This document shows, one piece after another, positions 58,927-64,000 of a stretch of 64,000 bases of DNA. The position numbers and the translations under genes were made by a program. How positions within the stretch are numbered: the first letter of the stretch is position 1; each line of letters opens with the position of its first letter. The notes under the pieces are model-generated. The model saw nothing but the letters and a program-made list of their open reading frames with translations, was not told where the DNA came from and did not search any database. Source of the DNA: Diplonema japonicum (lineage: Eukaryota > Euglenozoa > Diplonemea > Diplonemida > Diplonemidae). The DNA is taken from the NCBI GenBank assembly GCA_964019335.1, contig OZ025653.1:372001-436000 (forward strand). Reading direction: 5' to 3'.

Positions 58927-60210
58927 TCACGCAGCGACACCGAAACCGCTGACTGCGGCGCCCTGCGAGGTGAGGAACTCAGGCTGGAAGGCATTGACCT
59001 GGTACTTCCCAGCAGACATGTCGTAGGTAGCAATGGCCCACTTGTGCTCATCAGGACCGACCTCAATGACCAGAGCACCATAGGTAGTGCCAGCTTGGCC
59101 TGCTGCAACGTATCCCAAGGTACCGATCTTGTTGGAAGCAGGGGCATGCGCGTTGGGCAGCGCAGCCAGCACAGTGGAGGTACCGTTGAGGGACCACCTC
59201 ACCATCTGGAACGAATGGTCGCCCTTTGCAGCGGGTGCCAAAGAGATAAAATCGTTGGAGTTCTGAATCCTAGTGAATGTGTAGTAGAACTGCGAGTTGG
59301 CAGCGTTCGCAACATTAGCCCACTTCGCTGTGGATGGCAGCGGCCCAGTCAGATTGAACGACCCGAGCCCAGGGTTGCTCCCGGTCGTAACCGTCTGGAA
59401 GCCCAGCCTCTGTACTGTCGTCCCATCCAAAGCAATGCCGCTGATGTACCCCGCGTAGTATGCAGCACTGGCCTCCCCCGACCCCCTCACGATGCTCCCC
59501 GCAACCACCGTCGCACCCGTGTCGACGTTAACAGAATGGAAGGTAAAGGTCTCGCCCTTCAGGATGGAGAACACGAACTTGTCGCTCTCCAGGTGGTACG
59601 CAAACCCGACAGGGTACCCATTCACCTTTAAGGTCTTCGCTGTGGAGGACCCGGTGGCGGGGTTGATGCTGTACAGCGTGACACCACCGTCAGCTTTCCC
59701 ATCCACAAAGTGGAAAAGCGACCTCTTACCGTCGAAGGAAAAGGTCCTCGTTGACTCACCGTAGAGGGAGGTGTACCATGTGGCGGCAGGGCCGGTAACT
59801 TCCTTTTTGGTGATGTGGCCTGAAGCAGCGATGGTGAGTGATTCAAGGTGGTTGCTCAGACCAGCAGTGAAAATGGCGAACATGTCGCCAGAGGCTGTGA
59901 AGGGAGTGTGGTGGTTCAAGGCAGGGCTTGTTCTCTTCATGGCAAGGGGGTTCCTTGTCTCGATAAGGCGCTGCCATGGCTTGGCAGGGTCGCAGCAGCC
60001 GACGCTGCCCACAGAGCACCCCACCGTCCACTTCGGGCAGCACCTCGCTGGGAAAACCGTACCAGGTGTGTCTTGCACGCAGATCGACTCCGCATTGACA
60101 CAGCACGCGTACCCAGAGTTGTCTTGGCAGCATGTCTCGTCCTGCGTGCAGCCGCAGTCAGCGGAGGCCGCCACCAAAAGGCTCAGCAACACAACAGTCA
60201 TTTTCATCAT
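58927..60210 (-). CDS. Secreted protein with a cysteine-rich N-terminal module and a beta-rich body
   Basis: 427 residues. Signal peptide MMKMTVVLLSLLVAASA, then a compact Cys-rich module (residues about 19-75: CGCTQDETCCQ, YACC, CCPKWTVGCSVG, GCCDP) recalling granulin-like paired cysteines. The remaining 340 residues are rich in Gly, Ser, Thr and aromatic residues in short strands (MFAIFTAGLSNHLESLTIAA, TFSFDGKRSLFHFVDGKADG, KFVFSILKGETFTFHSVNVD), as in a beta-propeller. No membrane segment. Codons are strongly C/G-ended, suggesting good expression. An A-run precedes the ATG. Function unknown; possibly an extracellular lectin-like or hydrolytic protein. Confidence 0.7.
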   Translation of the reverse strand: MMKMTVVLLSLLVAASADCGCTQDETCCQDNSGYACCVNAESICVQDTPGTVFPARCCPKWTVGCSVGSVGCCDPAKPWQRLIETRNPLAMKRTSPALNHHTPFTASGDMFAIFTAGLSNHLESLTIAASGHITKKEVTGPAATWYTSLYGESTRTFSFDGKRSLFHFVDGKADGGVTLYSINPATGSSTAKTLKVNGYPVGFAYHLESDKFVFSILKGETFTFHSVNVDTGATVVAGSIVRGSGEASAAYYAGYISGIALDGTTVQRLGFQTVTTGSNPGLGSFNLTGPLPSTAKWANVANAANSQFYYTFTRIQNSNDFISLAPAAKGDHSFQMVRWSLNGTSTVLAALPNAHAPASNKIGTLGYVAAGQAGTTYGALVIEVGPDEHKWAIATYDMSAGKYQVNAFQPEFLTSQGAAVSGFGVAA

Positions 60211-60765
60211 TTTTTTTAAATAGTTTTTTGTTCGTCTTTAATGCGGTAGGTAGGAAAAAGGAAAAGGGGAGTTTAAAAAAAAAAAGAAAAGAAGAAGAAG
60301 AAAAAAAACCAAGAAGAAGGAGCTTCAGACAGACGGTAGTTAAAAATAGGGAGTGATGGAAATAATTTGGAGAAATACAATAACAAGAACAAAATGTTTT
60401 TTAAGGTGGTCGGAGAATAACTAATATAAAAAAAAGAAGAAAAAAAAAGGCTGCCATGATGAAAAGCAGAAGAAAGAGACGAATAGCAGAAACAGAAGAA
60501 AAACAAAAAAAAGAGTGGAGAGAAGGGTCAAGACACGGTTAATTAAATTGCTTTAAAAAAACAACCCGAGGGGGGGGGGGGGGGATGAAAGGTGGTTAGC
60601 ATTCTTTTTTTTAAAAAAAAAAGAATACACCTCACCTTTGCACAAAGAACGATTCTTTTTTTTTTAAGCCGACCTTTCCCTTTTGAGCAACTCCTTTTCG
60701 GGGGGGGGGGGGGGGGGTAGAAAACATATTAAAACCTGAAATAATAAATTTTTCTTGAGACCTGC
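60211..60765. other. Homopolymer-rich spacer
   Basis: Two G-runs (60571-60584 and 60700-60717) and A/T runs. No gene. Confidence 0.5.
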
Positions 60766-63700
60766 TTACACAGTGCGGGCTTGCCGGAAAGCTATCTCGT
60801 CGCGGATCAGCCTGTTCATGGTGTTCACACGCCTATCCGTCACCACAGGCTTACGCACTGTTGGGGGTGTGTAATTCAGCAGTTTAAATGCGTTTTGAGG
60901 ACTGTGCTGGGACAGCATCGGCTCGTAGACAGTTGGTGCAACCCGAACGGGCTTTCTCACAGGCGCCTTGAAGCCCTGCTTCGGGGAGGGAATAGGCGCA
61001 CCTGTTAGCTTACAGAACACTACGTTGATATCCTCCAGCTCTTGGACAACCTGCTTGACAGGCGGCCGACTCCTCACAACTGGGATCTTCACAGCAGGGA
61101 CTTTCGGTTGGATTGCTTCTTTTTTTTCCTCGACTTCGCCTACAACAAGCCTCCGCCGGACTACCTTCTGGGGCACGGTTTCCTGTTTCTTCACACGCTG
61201 TGCTTTCAGTTCCCTGACAAGTTCCATGCAAGCAGAGCTTTCCAGGCTTGACCTCCTGATGGTAGGCACTACGTCCAGCACGGCCTCACCTTGCAGCACG
61301 TTGTCGAGGTTGTCCCTTGGTAAGGCCACCTTTGTCGGCAACAGGTTGCTGTCTTTCCTTGTTAAAGACGCGCTTGTTTCAGCCACGCACAATTGTTTCG
61401 TCAAAAACGCGACTTGTTCTTGCAACCCTTTGTTCTTCGTCTCGAGCCCTTGTACAGCCTGCTGCACTGAAGACGGTGACACCCACTCGCTCATCTTCTT
61501 CAACCCCTCAAGTGCATCGTGCTTCATATCATACCCCGTGTCTTCAATATGCGCAGATTTATACCCTGACACCACCATCCCCTGAAGGGCATGTTCCTGC
61601 GACAACAACAGGTCCGTCAGCTTCTGGCGTGCGTCCCGTTTCGCTAGAGACCACTTCTCAACTTCAACTTCAAAGGATTTGACTCTGTTCGCATAGTACA
61701 GGGAACCGGCTGTGTTATTATTGCACTTCCTCAGTAGCACCCTGCTCCCGACGAGGCTTATCTTGCTCTGTGTCTCGCATTGCCGTGCCTTCTCTTCGCT
61801 GCGTACTATGGCCTCAATGGACTTTGCTTGCTCCCCCACTACCGTGCGCACCTTCTCGTACACATCCGACCGCCTCAGGCTACCCTTCGGAGAATTTTCA
61901 AAATCGGCAGAAAGGTTCCCGGAAGTGACCAGATTGCCTGGTATCTGCGGGATTGTGTTATCCAAACCCGGAGAAGGCGCTGAAAATCCGGTGAAGTCGC
62001 TGAGCTTCAGCTGATTGAGTAAGTTCTTGAGGAACTCCTTGACAGATATCGTCTGCGTCCTAACCAGGTGTGGTATACTCTTCATTTCCGCCTTCATCCG
62101 CCGCACCTGCTTTAGAACAGCACGCAAGGCTTTCAAAAATGTCTTTTTACTAGTAGCGGAAGCATCTGTGTGGAGAGCCTCAGGAAACGGGGATTGAGTT
62201 GCGGTCAGAAGTGGCGATATGGCCTCAACCTCTTCTAGATGCGCAGAGAATTCCCACGTAGAAGGGTTAGCGGCGAGGCTATTGATGGCTCGCTGCAGGC
62301 CTGTAGTGCCTGTGACCTTTTTCCCGTTCACACCAAGCAGCTTCATGCCCCTGAGGATGCCCACCTCACTCGCTAAGGACCTCGGCACCACATCTGCCAC
62401 TGTGAAACCCTCGCCGTCGCCCCGCCAGTTGATTCCCAGCTGCTTCGTACCACCTTTAATTTCGAACACCAACGTGCCGACCTTCTTCTCGAGAGGTTTC
62501 TCTTCTTTGATTGCGGGTGACTGCGGTGGTTTAAGCTCCTTCATTGTGTTCTTGATGATGCTCCTGAGTAGCGCAGCACCACCGGGCGGCTCCCCATTCA
62601 AGGAGTCTTCCGGGTTCAAAAGTGAACTTGAAGAAGCTCTGGACGCCGGCTGTTGCTCGTCACGTACTAGCTCCTGAAGGACTTGCTTAAGATTCTCTTC
62701 AGACAGTTCCGAGCAGCTATCGAAGCCCACCCTCGACTGCAGCAGACGACGTAGCACCGCATTCTCCTTGCGTTCTATCTCAAGAGTTTGAGTATCAAAG
62801 GAGGGCTGTAGACACGAAAACCCTGAGTCAAAACTTGATGGCCTCAGAATAGGCGATAAACACCTGCCCTCAGACCCTCGCCGGATTCCAGACCCTTTCC
62901 TACTAGACGACTCGTCATCAGAAGGTGCCGCACTGTAGGCAGGGGACACTGACGCTGACCTGATTTTCTTTGATTTCCTCCTCTTTTTTTGGTCTTTAGA
63001 GGGTGTTACTAGTTGCCGCAAGAGCTTCAGTTCCTTACTTTGTTCATCAACCTTCATTTTGAGCTCGTCGCACTTTATCTCCGTCTTCAGCCGCAAAGCG
63101 TCGGATGTTGTGAGTTCAACATTCGCAACATGTGCCTCTACAGACCGCACTTCGAGCGACTCGGTGAGTTTTTTCACGTGTGCTCGCGTCTCTGTCAATT
63201 CTGTGCGCAACTTCTGGACAGTGACAGCTGGAACAGAGGATTGGTCGGCCTTGTCCTTTAGCCGCTGTGCCCGCACCTTCGACTCTATTTGACGTGTCTC
63301 TTTCTCATCGTGATACTGCTTCTCGGTGTGCAGTAGTTTCTCAGTCAACAGCTCCTTTGCCTCTATAACGTCTCTAAGTTCTCCTTTCGTCTTGCGCACA
63401 GCCGCCTCCAGCTCGCCCACTTTCCTTTTACAAGACTCCACATTTGCATTTGCATTCTGCTGCAGTTCCAGCATCTTGTTCTGCATGCGCTGCTCGCATT
63501 GTGCAAGGTCCGCATTGCGTTGTTTTGTCATTTCCTTCTGCGCCTTCTCCCTTTCTTCTTTGACTTGCTGTAGCAGCTTCTCTCCGTAAACACGTATGTC
63601 CTCGCGTATCGAGTCGTAGAGTTTCACGTACTCCTCACCCTGTGCCACGGCGGCGCGTGTTTGCCTTCTCTCCCCCGTTGCTGTGACTGTGGCCCTGCTC

Positions 63701-64000
63701 AGATTTCGTATCTTCGTTTTACCCATTTCTGCAACATTCTTGATGCACCCTAAGTACTTGTCAGCGAGTGCAGTGTTTCTTTGGTTGGGGTTCTCCTGCA
63801 CACTCTGTGACATGTACATGTCGCACCATTGCTCCATCTGGTGGAGGTCGCTCATGACTTCCTTGCAGCATGCGTTCCAGTCCTTCAGCATCTCGTTGCG
63901 TGCATCGATGGTCTCGGTGAGGGATGCAATCCCCTTCTTGGCGTTGTCAAGTTGGATGGCTTTTTGGTTCTGCGTGCGCCGTAACGCGTCATCCTTGGAC
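60766..64000 (-). CDS. Giant coiled-coil protein with a central PDZ domain, 5' end outside the window
   Basis: The frame is open from the stop at 60766 to the window edge (1077 residues visible); the ATG at 63891 is internal, since 36 codons upstream are open and protein-like. The first 330 visible residues are coiled coil (REKAQKEMTKQRNADLAQCE, VQKLRTELTETRAHVKKLTE). Residues about 505-590 are a PDZ domain (GTLVFEIKGGTKQLGINWRG, FTVADVVPRSLASEVGILRG, KLLGVNGKKV). More helices and basic Pro/Val-rich stretches follow, ending FRQARTV. Probably a cytoskeletal or cortical scaffold; several protist lineages have such proteins. No catalytic motif seen. Confidence 0.8.
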   Translation of the reverse strand, partial: SKDDALRRTQNQKAIQLDNAKKGIASLTETIDARNEMLKDWNACCKEVMSDLHQMEQWCDMYMSQSVQENPNQRNTALADKYLGCIKNVAEMGKTKIRNLSRATVTATGERRQTRAAVAQGEEYVKLYDSIREDIRVYGEKLLQQVKEEREKAQKEMTKQRNADLAQCEQRMQNKMLELQQNANANVESCKRKVGELEAAVRKTKGELRDVIEAKELLTEKLLHTEKQYHDEKETRQIESKVRAQRLKDKADQSSVPAVTVQKLRTELTETRAHVKKLTESLEVRSVEAHVANVELTTSDALRLKTEIKCDELKMKVDEQSKELKLLRQLVTPSKDQKKRRKSKKIRSASVSPAYSAAPSDDESSSRKGSGIRRGSEGRCLSPILRPSSFDSGFSCLQPSFDTQTLEIERKENAVLRRLLQSRVGFDSCSELSEENLKQVLQELVRDEQQPASRASSSSLLNPEDSLNGEPPGGAALLRSIIKNTMKELKPPQSPAIKEEKPLEKKVGTLVFEIKGGTKQLGINWRGDGEGFTVADVVPRSLASEVGILRGMKLLGVNGKKVTGTTGLQRAINSLAANPSTWEFSAHLEEVEAISPLLTATQSPFPEALHTDASATSKKTFLKALRAVLKQVRRMKAEMKSIPHLVRTQTISVKEFLKNLLNQLKLSDFTGFSAPSPGLDNTIPQIPGNLVTSGNLSADFENSPKGSLRRSDVYEKVRTVVGEQAKSIEAIVRSEEKARQCETQSKISLVGSRVLLRKCNNNTAGSLYYANRVKSFEVEVEKWSLAKRDARQKLTDLLLSQEHALQGMVVSGYKSAHIEDTGYDMKHDALEGLKKMSEWVSPSSVQQAVQGLETKNKGLQEQVAFLTKQLCVAETSASLTRKDSNLLPTKVALPRDNLDNVLQGEAVLDVVPTIRRSSLESSACMELVRELKAQRVKKQETVPQKVVRRRLVVGEVEEKKEAIQPKVPAVKIPVVRSRPPVKQVVQELEDINVVFCKLTGAPIPSPKQGFKAPVRKPVRVAPTVYEPMLSQHSPQNAFKLLNYTPPTVRKPVVTDRRVNTMNRLIRDEIAFRQARTV

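Noticed and set aside
1-64000. Spliced-leader RNA, rRNA or intact tRNA gene
   Set aside because: I looked for these on both strands by eye and found no convincing candidate; only one tRNA-like T-arm at 4803.
1-64000. Sequencing error as the cause of the frame breaks called introns
   Set aside because: The breaks share GT...AG borders and similar sizes, several are in frame, and removing them restores conserved motifs. Indels in homopolymers would not do this. Individual homopolymer lengths remain uncertain.

Overview
This window looks like nuclear DNA of a free-living euglenozoan protist, most likely a diplonemid. That is an inference. It rests on three things seen here: every convincing protein gene (35 of them) lies on the minus strand with no strand switch, as in polycistronic transcription; many genes have a T-rich tract and an AG shortly upstream of the start codon, as expected for spliced-leader trans-splicing; and the proteins are clearly eukaryotic (uL2, PIG-A, TRAPPC4, two Q-SNAREs, a PP2A B'' subunit, PPR proteins). 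No spliced-leader RNA, rRNA or canonical tRNA was recognised, so the lineage call is not proven. Genes are GC-richer than the spacers, which are packed with A, T, G and C homopolymers.

Layout. Positions 1-14057 are gene-poor: a partial gene, a two-exon 80-residue membrane protein, a low-complexity protein, an inositol polyphosphate kinase and a single-pass membrane protein, separated by kilobases of homopolymer, foldback elements and dispersed repeats. Positions 14058-20394 hold a 1220-residue dysferlin-domain protein, a four-exon TRAPPC4 and a secreted glycosidase-like protein. Positions 20400-23210 are a recent tandem duplication of an AzoR-type flavin reductase, with a MITE in both spacers and a second MITE nested in one. 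Positions 23458-50416 are gene-dense: zinc-binding, MIT, CTF-repeat, MsrA, PPR, Nudix, PIG-A, uL2, cysteine-rich surface protein, PEPCK, ornithine cyclodeaminase-like, MDR reductase and PP2A B'' genes. Positions 50417-52223 hold another foldback-element cluster. From 52224 to 64000 come an NPSN-type SNARE, coiled-coil and PDZ proteins, a syntaxin-6-type SNARE, a 2OG-Fe(II) oxygenase, a secreted protein and a partial giant coiled-coil/PDZ protein.

Reading across stop codons and frame breaks showed that 13 genes are interrupted by very small introns (24 in total, 35-60 nt). Most begin GTATG or GTATT, many are almost pure A or T inside, and several are in frame, so a plain ORF call would translate them as junk insertions. 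Exon coordinates are given with each gene.

Functional themes: membrane traffic (TRAPPC4, NPSN-type and syntaxin-6-type SNAREs, PIG-A); peroxisome or glycosome (a Nudix CoA hydrolase and an MDR reductase, both ending in SKL); mitochondrial RNA handling (two PPR proteins); gluconeogenesis (ATP-type PEPCK); and three membrane proteins that share an uncharacterised NG-x-Y...W domain. As expected for trypanosome-like gene clusters, neighbours are not functionally related as in a bacterial operon.
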